Below are positions 36,576-47,870 of a stretch of 64,000 nt of DNA, piece by piece (positions within the stretch are counted from its first letter, which is position 1; the number at the start of each line of letters is the position of its first letter). The notes under the pieces were generated by a model, which did not search any database, had not been told where the DNA came from, and saw nothing but the letters and a program-made list of their open reading frames with translations. A program made the position numbers and the translations under genes. This DNA is from Brienomyrus brachyistius (taxonomy: Eukaryota; Chordata; Actinopteri; Osteoglossiformes; Mormyridae): the NCBI RefSeq assembly GCF_023856365.1, contig NC_064554.1:11818801-11882800 (forward strand), read 5' to 3'.

Positions 36576-37453
36576 CTTAATCACCCAGCTGAAATCGAGT
36601 CAGTGCTATTATCTTTTCTAAACAGCCGTGTCTGACGAGAGCCTGATGGGCCGGTCCAACTTGCACCCTGTCCCACACATCTGTGTTTTCATTCAAATAT
36701 CATGTGGCGGCCGAATGAACCACCTGATGCTTTTGGACATTTACTTTACTGGAAAGACCTTATTTGGTGTGATTACTGCATTTGCTAGGGAGAAGCCGAC
36801 AGAGGCAACAAACACAGGTTACATAACAAGGCCTGTTATTAGTTTTCATTTTATTTATATGATTTTCATTTCTGTCACTTTTACCAGCAATAAAGTTGGA
36901 AATCCCATTAATTTGTCCCACTGGTTCCTTTTCCTCTCTCAGGTCAAACTGGTTCATTCAGCTGCATGACAAACAGGAAACGGGCTGCACAGATAAGCTT
37001 CATCTCAGCAACAACTTTCATTGTTTTTTTTAACCTCCTAATGCTTCTGGAAAAAAAAATGTCCCCAGTGGATACGAGAAGGGTGGACAGCAGGGGCGTC
37101 AGAAGCATTCTGAATGGGGGGGGGGGCACACTGGCATAAAAGTAATATTTTATGTTAAATGTGGGGGGATCCAAACGAATGATTATGAAATGCGAGGGGG
37201 ACACGCTCAGACCCCCTCAGACTTAATGGTGGCGACGCCCATGGTGGACAGGACTGCATTGGCACGCCTTATCGACGCGGGGGAGGCGTGAATCATTCGC
37301 TCGTTCTTAGGGTCCTTCCGTAATTTTTTGTGTCGCTTGTTAGATTGCGGGCGACTGGAACTCGTGAAGCGCTGTGTGGGATGGAGATGAAGCGTCACAA
37401 ATAGCCCAGTCGTGTGGTGGCCGTCCAGGTAGCCAAGGCTGTGGGCGTGAGGC
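36576..37453. other. Intergenic downstream of iqck
   Basis: This is the 3' flank of iqck on the minus strand. A minus-strand AATAAA (TTTATT on plus) near 36850 is a possible polyadenylation signal. A poly-G run lies near 37117-37125. No exon was recognised. Confidence 0.35.
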
Positions 37454-39327
37454 CTACTCATTCAGCAGAGGAGGGACCGGGCCAAGATCCGGCTTGGGAA
37501 CGGTCAGCGACGCCATGGACGGAGGGGGGGACTCCATCCTGTCGGCGGCTTCACCGACATCCAGGGGGGCCTGTGCGGTGGGTGAGAGGACCATGGTGCT
37601 CTGGGGGGTCGGCGACAGCACCAGGATGGAGACTACTGAGGCGTCGGGGGGCACGGGGTCCTCCAGCTCCGCCATCTCCCGGGACACTGTGAACACGGTC
37701 GCACAGACAACAAAACTGCAGCGTGAAGCTCCGGTCAGTAAGGGACGGACCAGAATACTGGGATTTATTAAGGAAAAAAATTGAAGTTTTACTGCAGGTG
37801 ATTAGAAATGTGTTTATTAAGTTGATATGAAATAAGCCTGTTTTGTGTGTCTGTCACAGAGGGGCACCAATTCTCACATACGCATCACCCCGATCCAGTA
37901 ACTCATGCTGGCATCCAGAATAGCAACGCAAATATATAATAAAATAAATGCTGGGGGGGGGGGGGGGTTGGGTTAAGCCACGTGCATACTTCACTCTCAG
38001 TTGACCAGTGTTTAACTCCCCGTCGGTGTAAAATCGCTGCTGTTTTTTGCATACACTTCCCCAGTGCCTACATCAGCTGTATTTGCATATATGTGCTGCT
38101 TTCATCCTGTTAAACCCCACCGATCCCTGTGCCATGTGACTATTTGCCAGCCCCTCACCCCCCCCCCATGCCAAAGGCCTTCAGCCCATTTTGAAGCAGC
38201 CCGAGTGAGTACCATCCCAGCAGTCCCACTCGGCACATAGCACACATGTGGGCTCATGTTCCCTACCGCTCCCCTCCCACACACACACACACACACACTG
38301 CTTGTGATGGTTAAGGGACACTCCTATCCATAATGACTCTCCGTGAGCGTGATCGCCTTCCTCCTGGGGACCTACTGCTCACCTCGACTCTCCTGATGGG
38401 CCCAGAACTCCCGCAGTGTCTCCATAACGCCGCGGCTCTGTGCGCGCAGCTCTCTCTGCCACTGCCGCAGCTCCTGCACATCTGGGCGCCTGCGGACCTG
38501 CCCCGGGGCGCAGAGAGTGCAGTCAGTGCACCGCAGCCATGAGCATCTGCGGCACCATGAATAAAACCTTCCCGGTGCACCGTGGACACATAGCAGCTTC
38601 GCACGGCTGACGTGAAACCGCACTGTTAGTGACAGACGGTAAATTCACAGCACCGATGGCCCTCTCTGGGGGGAGCTCATCATTATTAAGGGTCAGAGAC
38701 ACATTCACTGGCCTGTGTTCAGAAGCGGCCGGCCGAGCTCCACCCCCACCACGTTCCTCTATCCTTCCTTATCTGCCTCCTCCTTCTCTGAGGGCGGTGA
38801 TGCTGAAAGCAGGCCTCTTATGTAACCATCACAAACAAGATGGGATGACAGTGATGGTGAGTGCAATGGGGGCCCAAACGGAACGGGGGGGGGAGGCATC
38901 GCAACACGAGTGTGTGTGTGTGTGTGTGTGTGTGTGCACGTGTATGCACATGTGTGTATATGCGCATGTGTGTGTGTGTGTGCGTGCACACGTGTGTGTG
39001 TGTGCGTGTGTGTGTGTGTTTGTGCGTGTGCTCATCCACAATCTTTCCTCACTGTTTTTAGCCTAGCTATATCCATCTCTATATGTGGAAGAGGCAGGAT
39101 CACCAGTCTGTGTAGCAGAGCTGGCTTGTTAGTGTGTTTGGTTTATGGAGCACACAGTTCTGGTACAGGCATCTGAAGTGCGTGGGGGGTGGTGGGGGGT
39201 GTCAGCCTGTCCGGGGTGTGTGAAGAAACGTACGTGTCAAACACTGCAGGCTGCACCACAGAAGGCAGAGGAGAGCCTGGCTCTGCAGAATCCCTGCTGG
39301 TGTCTCTTCTGGAATGATGGGAAGGTA

Positions 39328-39384
<57 letters not shown>

Positions 39385-42300
39385 ACACACACTCACACAC
39401 ACATACACACACACTCACACACACATACACACACAGCCTTTCCGGGTTTCTTTACACCTCTATTCTTTCTGGACGAATCTGCATATCTGTCATTCCTTAT
39501 TAAATCACGTCCAAACCCCCGCTGGCATGCTGGGTGCAGTGTGGGGACCTCAGACAGCTATTCTGAAATGCTCTCATCTAAATAAGCACAGCAAAGGAGC
39601 CCCTCCGCCCTCCCGCATCTGCATAGCCAACAAGCTGCCACATCAGTGCATGTCACCGGGAAGCAGCACGGCAGCCACACTCCCAGCAGGAGGGCCACCC
39701 CCCTCCCCTCACGCCTCACTGACCCTCACTTTCATCCACAACTAATTCCTGTCATTTCCATTTGCAGCTGTGCGTTTGTTTAACCAACTCAGGTCCCTGG
39801 TCACTTCCTGCAGCTCCCAGCTCTGACCTGGAATGGTGCTGCTGCAACCCCCAGTGTCGCAGCGACTTGCAACTACTACCCTCTAATACCTACTCTGCCC
39901 CCTGGGGGACAGGGGGAATTATCACATATACGATGAGGACAGTACTGAGTAGGCTGTGGTTGTAACATCGGACCCGGTCGCCATAGTCACCCAGCCCAGC
40001 TGCCCACAGCAGGTGGATTTTAACGAGCTCCACACATCTGTAACCGAAACACGGCCTGCTCTGTCGATTAAAGATGGCCGCTCTCCATCCGAAACGGTCT
40101 ATCTAAATGCACTGCCAGCAGCTCAGGGGTTAAGCGCCTCCTGCGCTGGAGCAAAGCGGATTAAGCGGTTCTCACGTGAGCACTGTCATGTTCCACCACG
40201 CTGCGCAGAGGCAGCTAAGCAAAGCTTCTTTGGTGTTTTTAATTCCATTTCACCCAAACTCGGTCTCTACGGACTAAAGAGAAAACTATTAACAATTTTA
40301 AACACAGAACAAGGCAATTGTTCAGCTTCTCCCAGGTTTCAGTCTACACTTTTGGCTCAGTTTAGATACGCCTGGGGAGGGGGCTGGAGATGGTAAGAAG
40401 GGCATCCTCCAAGTGGCTGAAGACTGGAAAGGGAGGGTGGGAGGCAAATCAGCCCTGTCCTCGCTATCGTATTTCACGAACTTGTGAGAATCTTTGGTAG
40501 ACAACTGGTTCCACTGCAGCGCATTCAGGCGGTTGCATAACGTGCGCCTCAGCGGTGCGTTGAAGTTCTTGGCTGCAGCGTTGCGACTGCGCCGCGACAC
40601 AGAGGGCCATTACCATCGCAATTGCTCTGCAGTGAGCTGCGTCAGCCTGGTTACATAACACCGCTGACAGGGGGGGGGGGGGGGGACAGAGTGTGGTGTA
40701 AACAGAAAGCAGGAGAGGAAAAAGGAGAAACAGGAGGCACAAAAGGAAAAGACAACAATTAATAACCAAAAGGCTCTTAGTACACAAGCGAAGACAGTGA
40801 CGGCGAGTGACCACTGCAGAAAAACAGCGAGAGGCCTTTAACTCTCTGGGGTCCTGTCCCCCCTCCCACTCTGTCTGCTCTTTGCAGCTGCAGAGGTTGT
40901 TAGGGCTCTGCTGTGTCGGAGCTCAGAGCTGTCGCAGCCTAACCGCTGGACACGGCTTTTCTAACAGCCCCTGAAGCTCCCGCGACCCTGTGAGTGTAAG
41001 TCAGCGCCCCCCGCAGGGACAGAGAAACGCCTGCAGCACGGTCAGCTGCACCGTTGTCAAGCGCGGGGAAATCGCAGAGTGCCACAGAAGCTCACTGCTG
41101 CCCCCTGCTGTTCCAGATTACAGCCCGTCCTCCGATTGGCCGTCCCGATCACACAGTCCACATGTGACACAGAAAGCCAGAGGGACACTGAACAGGATGG
41201 CTGCAGTGTATCTTACCGGACCCTCATTTGCATGTGCTTCTCAAACACCCAGGCTCAAATAAACAGAGGATATTACTCTTTGTGTCTGGAATTAAAGCCA
41301 ATCACTGCAGCAGTGTCTGTGGAGCATATCTACTTTTAGAAGAGAACATCACCCACACAGGGAGAACAAAATTAAACATGACATCATTAATGACATAATC
41401 ACACAGAAAAGCTGCCATAGCATAATCATGGTTCTCTGAGAGGCTGGACTACAGCCAGTTCCAGAGCCTCTTAACAGCCTCCATTAGAGCAAGCCGAGGT
41501 TAGATCTAGACAGGCATTTCCAAGGTCTTCCATGGTTTAGCCCTGCTGGCTGGGTCAGGCCCTTGCTCTCAGAGATAAGGACATGCAGGAAGAGCCTCAA
41601 GAGAAAAGCTCAAAATGCCAGAACCTATGAAATCGTTCTTTTAGCCATTCATTATATCCAACGTCCTCCAAAGAAACATTTCTGCCACTTTTTGCCATTG
41701 TATCAGAAATTGTATATCTTCTTCCCACTGTTACAAATAACAGATATTATGTCAGTTTGAGTTGCAGCAAAAGATAAGTGAAAAGGCAGGAGTTCTGACA
41801 GACAAGGGCAATATAACCAGAAAGGTTTCATTAATGAGGACCCCACATGAATTGATCACCTTCTTTAAAAATCCTTCACGTTTTCCCCCCACTGGGACAG
41901 TAAAAATCCTGGCATGGAGGCCAAGAATGAGTGAGACATTTACATCGCGTTTATTCATTTGGCAGAGCCTTTTATCCTAACTGGCGGATAATTAAGAAAA
42001 CAGGGTCAGCCAGTGCCGGGAGCCATCAGGGGTGAGGGGCCGTGCTTAAGGAAGAGCTAATCTCGCAGTATAAAAGGGGTTAGGGGCTGTGTTTAAGGAA
42101 GAGCTAATCTCGCAGTATAAAAGGGGTTAGGGGCTGTGCTTCAGGAAAACCTAATCTCACAGTATAAAAGGGGTTAGGGGCCGTGCTTAAGGAAGAGCTA
42201 ATCTCGCAGTATAAAAGGGGTTAGGGGCCGTGCTTAAGGAAGAGCTAATCTCGCAGTATAAAAGGGGTTAGGGGCTGTGCTTCAGGAAGAGCTAATCTCG

Positions 42301-45256
42301 CAGTATAAAAGGGGTTAGGGGCTGTGTTTAAGGAAGAGCTAATCTCACAGTATAAAAGGGGTTAGGGGCCGTGCTTAAGGAAGAGCTAATCTCGCAGTAT
42401 AAAAGGGGTTAGGGGCTGTGTTTAAGGAAGAGCTAATCTCACAGTATAAAAGGGGTTAGGGGCCGTGCTTAAGGAAGAGCTAATCTCGCAGTATAAAAGG
42501 GGTTAGGGGCCGTGCTTAAGGAAGAGCTAATCTCGCAGTATAAAAGGGGTTAGGGGCCGTGCTTAAGGAAGAGCTAATCTCGCAGTATAAAAGGGGTTAG
42601 GGGCCGTGCTTAAGGAAGAGCTAATCTCGCAGTATAAAAGGGGTTAGGGGCTGTGTTTAAGGAAGAGCTAATCTCACAGTATAAAAGGGGTTAGGGGCTG
42701 TGCTTCAGGAAAACCTAATCTCACAGTATAAAAGGGGTTAGGGGCCGTGCTTCAGGAAAACCTAATCTCACAGTATAAAAGGGGTTAGGGGCCGTGCTTA
42801 AGGAAGAGCTAATCTCACAGTATAAAAGGGGTTAGGGGCCGTGCTTAAGGAAGATCTCGCAGTATACAGCTAAACAACCACAAAAAACAGCAAACTGTAT
42901 AAAGGCTGGGGAGCCTTCGCCCTGTCTAGGCCGGAATGCTACAAACAGAAATTCTGGGTTAAACCCAAATGGGCTGAATCAGGATCTGGCGCCTGGTGCT
43001 GTACACTCACCCTATAGCCACGCCAATGAGACTGGATCAGAAGTGCAGCCTCGGCATCCGACAGCAGCAGAGACAGCGGGATTGGTGGGCGGGGGCTGTG
43101 GAGAAGGCAGGTGATGATCAACTGATGTATCTGTATAAAATACAACCGTACACAGGTAACACCCTCCTCAAACCACCATCTATTTTCTGTGCCCACTTGT
43201 CCTATGTGACAGGGGTCCAAAGCCTATAGGCAGCAGGCAAGGGAATAACCCAGGACAGGGTGCCAACCCATCGTAGTGCACACTGATCATGCATCATTCT
43301 CAACAGACAACCTGATAATTCCAAAGTCTCGATCCCTGGTTGTAGAGGTGTGAAGCAGAAGTGCTAATCACTGCACCAGCATACCACCTGGCTCATTATC
43401 CATCCACCACCATAACCGCTTAATCCCAACTGGGGTTACATGGGGGGACCGGAGCCCATCCCGGGAGCAATAGGCGCAGGCAGGAACCAACACATCGCAG
43501 GGCGCACACACTCACACGATTATGAGGACAACTCAAATTTGCCAATCAACCTGCCCTGCACACTTTTGGACTGTGGGAGGAAACCGGAACCCCCAGCGGA
43601 AACCCAGACTAACACAGGGAGAGCATGTGGACTCCACACAGAAAGGTCCAACGCCAGACCCGGGGACCGAACCCAAGCCCTTCTTGCTGTGAGGCAGCAG
43701 CAGTAACCACTGCACCACCCAGCCCGGCTCATCAACGCATCAGTATTCAGAATTAAGTTAAGTTGCATGAAACAACAATGGATTTGCAGGAGGGCTGCAG
43801 TTCACATACCTGTGCAGTAGGAGTACTTACTGTCTGCTCAGCCAGTCTTTGACAAACGGGATCTCCAGGAAATTTATTGGGGGGCCGTTGCCCAGTCTTC
43901 GGGGGTTATGGCTGCAGAATACATGAGGACAGCAGCAGAGGGTTTATTTCAGTCTCTCACGGCACAGATTCCACGGCGCCCCTATCAAACATCTGCACGC
44001 ACTAATTCAACTACACAGCTGTAATTCAAAAATACACATTGCCCTGTTTCTTGACAAATGAGTACAAAGCTCATTCACTGTAATGTAAAAATAAACGGTC
44101 ATAAGAGTATGAGGCAGGTTCTGTGCCACTTACTTATAGAGCCACTCCGTCAAAAAGTCACAGGCGTTGAATTTGGCCCTTTTCCTCTGAAAGCGGAGGG
44201 AGGCAAACATCCAGAGAGACAGAGAATGGATGGAAACATTAAGCAAGGTAGAGTCTGCTTATTATCACACCGCAAGTCTCAGAACTGGGGTCAGCACTGA
44301 CAAGACATTTAGTGGCTGGGATACCGGCCCAGTATTATGCAACGGTGTATTAAGACTGAGCAGAGGTAGACCATAGTATACCGGCTTGCCCTAGTCCCCT
44401 CTCGGTGTTTATGTGTCTCGTGAGTTTGTAACGAGTGCTGACCTCCACACAGTCTTCTTTCTGCGCCTCTATGAGCAAAGCTTCCAGTCCAGGCAGCAAC
44501 ACAGGGAATATAGCGCTCTCCAGGTAGAGAGTGGTGGCATCTGCAAAACCCAGGCAGACATACACACAGACATAGCGAAACTGCCATGGCTGATTATGTT
44601 CAGTTGTATCTTCATGCAACAGAGCAAGGATAAACACCGAACGCACGCCACGTGACACACAGCGGAACGCGGCTGTCTCAACGAAGACACGGTTAAAATG
44701 TAATAAATACGATGAGATGTACTTTGCTGCAAGACGGAATCAGGGGATTGGGGCTGATTATGATCCAGTGACGGTGTTCCTCGCCATGCAGAGCAGCCTG
44801 CCCTTGCAGGATCATTCTTCACCAGCTCACTGTATACTGCCACCTGAAGACGCAAATATGTAAAAGACATTTTTCAAACAACGATGCCCATAAAGAACTA
44901 CGCAACGATATAACTCATTTACGAGTAAAAGGACCTCGTGTTGCGGGCGGTAAGGACTCAGGGCGGCTGCTCCTGGCGGACTAGGCAGCTCCGACTCGTA
45001 TTCTGTTCCGAATAACATGGTCAAACAAACACTTAATGTAACATCACAAACTGGTAGATGTCTCTGCGACTGAGCAAATTAATTTACATGTGGGAGTTTA
45101 GGACAAACATCGCTCAATGAGGCTTATTTACAAAGGAAAATAATAATCACCAGAGTTAAATAATATGCTTTGCTAATTTTGCGTATTTTTTATTATATGA
45201 AGCTTACCCTCACATATCTGTTGCCACAAAGATTTATTTTCGGCCACTATGTCCAT
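37454..45256 (-). CDS. iqck: IQ domain-containing protein K
   Basis: Nine coding exons on the minus strand: 45256-45208, 45002-44923, 44843-44723, 44540-44443, 44186-44134, 43911-43831, 43095-43011, 38497-38383 and 37686-37454. All phases join to 304 aa; human IQCK is about 290. Recognisable blocks in order: LWQQICEEYE (10-19), [15 protein letters not shown] (91-105), [14 protein letters not shown] (121-134), [18 protein letters not shown] (151-168), the IQ motif [13 protein letters not shown] (177-189), and [10 protein letters not shown] with FWAHQE (198-225). The last exon adds a proline-rich tail of about 77 residues not obvious in the human protein. The IQ motif should bind calmodulin; the family is linked to cilia and sperm flagella. 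Intron 7 is long (4.5 kb) and holds minisatellite and microsatellites. It converges on gprc5b and is head-to-head with the knop1-like remnant. Confidence 0.94.
38281..39435. repeat. Microsatellites in iqck intron 7 (and just outside exon 8)
   Basis: (CA)n lies at about 38279-38299, (TG)n-rich at 38911-39030, and (CT)n followed by (CA)n at 39331-39435. They give Cys/Val and His/Thr frames that are not genes. iqck exon 8 (38383-38497) lies between the first two. Confidence 0.9.
39436..42015. other. iqck intron 7, no further gene recognised
   Basis: About 40670-40685 is a poly-G run. Other open frames (for example 39956-40396) have no recognisable features. No exon fits the iqck reading phases here. 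Confidence 0.45.
42020..42866. repeat. 47-bp minisatellite in iqck intron 7
   Basis: About 18 copies of a 47-bp unit. Each contains AGTATAAAAGGGGTTAGGGG (a TATA-like string joined to a telomere-like G-rich string) and a CTTAAGGAAGAGCTAATCTC segment. Variants alternate: CTTAAG/TTTAAG/CTTCAG and CTCGCAG/CTCACAG. Confidence 0.95.
43165..43389 (-). repeat. Older diverged SINE copy
   Basis: It carries the same signatures as the next element in weaker form (TCTATTTTCTGTGCCCACTTG, AACCCAGGACAGGGTGCCAA, GTGCTAATCACTGCACCAGC), immediately adjoining it. Confidence 0.55.
43390..43735 (-). mobile_element. tRNA-headed teleost SINE in iqck intron 6
   Basis: On the minus strand it begins with a tRNA-like head (GGGTGGTGCAGTGGTTACTG ... 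TTGGGTTCGGTCCCCGG) and continues into the body signature with GGGTTTCC and CCGGTTTCCTCCCACAGTCC, ending near the AAGCGGTTATGG phrase. A second good copy is at 63385. It has no protein-coding capacity. Confidence 0.78.
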
Positions 45257-45375
45257 TGTAGAATTTGACGGGTTATTAAAAACGGGTTGCTAAGGACGCG
45301 TCAGATAGCGCTCGGTTGCTAAGGAAGCACGTATGTTAATGCTTCCGGGTTATTATACCCGAATAACACCACGAG
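45257..45375. promoter_or_regulatory. Putative bidirectional promoter of iqck and the knop1-like remnant
   Basis: This is the short gap upstream of the iqck ATG and facing the knop1-like remnant. It contains two identical 12-mers GGTTGCTAAGGA at 45285-45296 and 45314-45325, resembling RFX (X-box) half sites, in a local CpG-containing stretch. A possible first-exon donor on the plus strand is GTGGGGTAAGT near 45375-45385. RFX control would fit a cilium-linked gene such as iqck. There is no TATA box. Confidence 0.5.
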
Positions 45376-47290
45376 TGGGGTAAGTAAATTCGTTAACTTC
45401 TCACTAGTTTGTAGTATGTTGCTAGAGACCCTGACTTGGTCATGCGAACCCATGCATGTAGCCCTAAATGCAATTGTACATTAACACAATTATTCGTGTA
45501 GGATTAGTTAAATGCACAGAGAAACAACGAGAAGTACAGATACTAGATATGTGTAATAGGAAGAGGACAGAAGTATCAACTGTTTCTGTGAAGTCCGTGA
45601 GGTTCACAAAGAGCGTTAACGACGGAGGTGAAATAAACGCTGATGTGAGGAATAATGTTCTCGTTGAAAGGAAAAGGTAAAGAAAAATAATCTGTGAAAT
45701 GTGTTGCAGATGTCAGTGTTGGTGAGGAAGAGATAATGTGCTCTCCAGGAAAATTGGAGGATAGACGAACGTTCAAAAGAGGGGAGGATTTAAAAGCAAT
45801 GAAGGTAAGAGGAAGCGGACAGCTCCAAAATTAAATAAGCTGGACGCAGAACAGAGTGACAGAATGGTGCCTTCCCAGAAAGGTGTAGCCACTGAGGTCA
45901 GATCTGTTGGTGGAAAGATCATCAAACAGGAAATTATACTGAGCACAGAGAAGCAAAAAGCAAAATACACCACTGTCACCAGCATGGGAACCCAGACTGG
46001 AGAAGGAAATACAAAAGAGGAAGTAGTGGAGGAGGAGGTTTGGAAGAAAGATGCGATTAACTGCAATCGGGAAGCAGGGAAAGATCTCTGAAGAAAGCGG
46101 ATGAAAGACAAGGCGGTTGGGCTGGATGAGAGCAGCATGGAATATGATGTGACCACTAAGAGAGAAGTGATGTATGCAGAGGAGTTCTAAAAGTAAAAAG
46201 GGAAAAGACATACAAAAAAAACGATTGCAGAAGAAAGTGAGATTAATGAGCTGCTCACTGGGGGAAATGCATCAGGCCAAAAAACAAGGAAAAGGAAGAA
46301 GCAGAGGGTAGACAGAGCCAGCAAGGGGCCAGAGAGTGATACACGTGCAGTGAAAGATATGATTATGGAAAGCAAAGTCAGGGCCCAGGCACGTGGCTTA
46401 GGAGGTGCGGAAGATCCAACCAGAAGTGCAGAGGAGGAGAGGAGGTGCCTGGGGAGGGAGTGGGATGGTACAAATTGCTCACACTGGTGCAGGAACCGAG
46501 AGAGAGAGATATTATGGGGAAAAGAGGTAGAGTGGGGTGATGCAGAGAGCTGGAGGCCGAGCCGAAGCCAGGAGAATGTAGCAGGAACAGCCACGGCCAG
46601 GACAGATGAGCATCTCCTGAGGAAGAGGAGGAGGAAGAAGTGCCCTGAGAGATGTCTGGTGGAGATCAGAGGAGAAAGTGAAAATGCATGAAAGCCTTTT
46701 AGAGTTGGTGAGTTGAAATTAAAGCTGACTGTGCAATCAGTCCCATCTCCCCCCCCCCACCCACCCCATAAATTTCTCGGTCTGATTTCTCAGTGTAATT
46801 TTCCCAGTGTAATTTCTCTTTGTGTATTTGTGAGTTAGCCAACCTCACATGCAGAAGTGGTCTTTCTGTCAGAGAAGCTGGGAAACCAAGATGAAGTTGT
46901 CATTGATGTTGTGATTAATGAACCATGTCTACATCACTCTATCCCTTCTTGTCTTATCTTATAAAAGCTCAGTAGACAATTCAATTCACATTCTCTTCAC
47001 ATCATCCAGAATGATCTGTTCATGTTCATATATGCTCTGTTATTTTGTTTTGTAGACCTGACGACTAGCCCTGCAGAGGGAGATTGACCTAGCATCCTGC
47101 TAGACTTTCCAAGCTAAACAGTCAGTACTCACTGCTGCTGTGCTCATATTAGTGTAAAACTTAGTTATGATATTGACGTTCTTTATCTTCCACTACAGGA
47201 ACAAATTCACCCTGGATCGCTGGGTCTGCCAAACACATCAGCGCTCAATGCCGCCCTGTGGCGGCATCCTGGCTCACAGCCAATAGCAAT
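45376..47290 (+). pseudogene. knop1: Decayed lysine-rich nucleolar protein 1-like sequence
   Basis: Plus-strand reading frames between 45468 and 46690 encode Lys/Arg/Glu-rich runs (CNRKRTEVS, NNVLVERKR, KRTAPKLNK, KTRKRKKQRV, LLRKRRRKK), but they are interrupted by stops near 46091 and 46190 and by at least one frameshift near 45810. Further on, an acceptor-like TTTTGTTTTGTAG is followed at about 47060 by ALQREID, and at about 47200 an acceptor-like ACAG is followed by GTNSPWIAGS. These resemble, in the right order, the human KNOP1 blocks ALQEEID and GTQFGQWDTAG as I remember them. The conserved C-terminal LMGGFK region was not found before sun1. The head-to-head position with iqck is where KNOP1 sits in human. 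It could instead be a very diverged gene with introns I have missed. Confidence 0.45.
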
Positions 47291-47811
47291 AAGGGAGAGA
47301 TGTGCTCCGTTGTTGCTGGGAGGTAGTGATCCGCAGCGTTGAGTATTCTGGCTCGCTCACCACTGATGGACCTCCAAAGCTGAAGACTTTCTCCTCTGTT
47401 TTACAAAAGTCTAGCTGCTTGTTCTGCCTGATGTTCACTTTGCTCAGACATGGCTGGAAGCCGAGTGTGAGATCCGCGAGAATGTGCTTCTTCCACCACC
47501 TGGCCTTGACCTCCTCGGAAACCATGAGTTTATGAGTACTTGGGCCAGTAGTGGAGCATCTAAACCCCGCATGTCCTATTGCTGCTGGATTTTTATATTT
47601 TTAAAATGGGCATAACAGACTTTCAGCTCTCCTGTAAATTCTGACAGATTCTAGCGGCAGAAATGTCAATGTCTACCTGCGAAAGTAAATCTTTGGTTAT
47701 CAAAACATTCTTTGTAGTTTAGTTTTTGGTTTGCACACTTATACATGAAATTTAAATTCCAAATCATATGTGCCATTCAAGGAAACATCAGAATTGAGAA
47801 TCCCTTATGCC

Positions 47812-47870
47812 AGAGAAATGTGGTAGAGTCGGTAAAGCGTTCGCGTTATCGACGCTTGTGGGTTAACTCT
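47812..47870 (+). repeat. tRNA-like SINE head
   Basis: GTGGTAGAGTCGGTAAAGCG followed by CTTGTGGGTTAACTC resembles A and B boxes of a tRNA-derived SINE. It is degenerate, and no acceptor stem can form. Confidence 0.45.

Noticed and set aside
42020..42866. Regular repeats with constant spacing, considered as a CRISPR array
   Set aside because: The 47-bp units are contiguous with no unique spacers, and the genome is eukaryotic. It is a minisatellite.
47274..47525. 83-codon minus-strand frame with Lys- and Trp-containing motifs
   Set aside because: No recognisable domain. It overlaps the end of the knop1-like remnant on the other strand and has no flanking exon signals.
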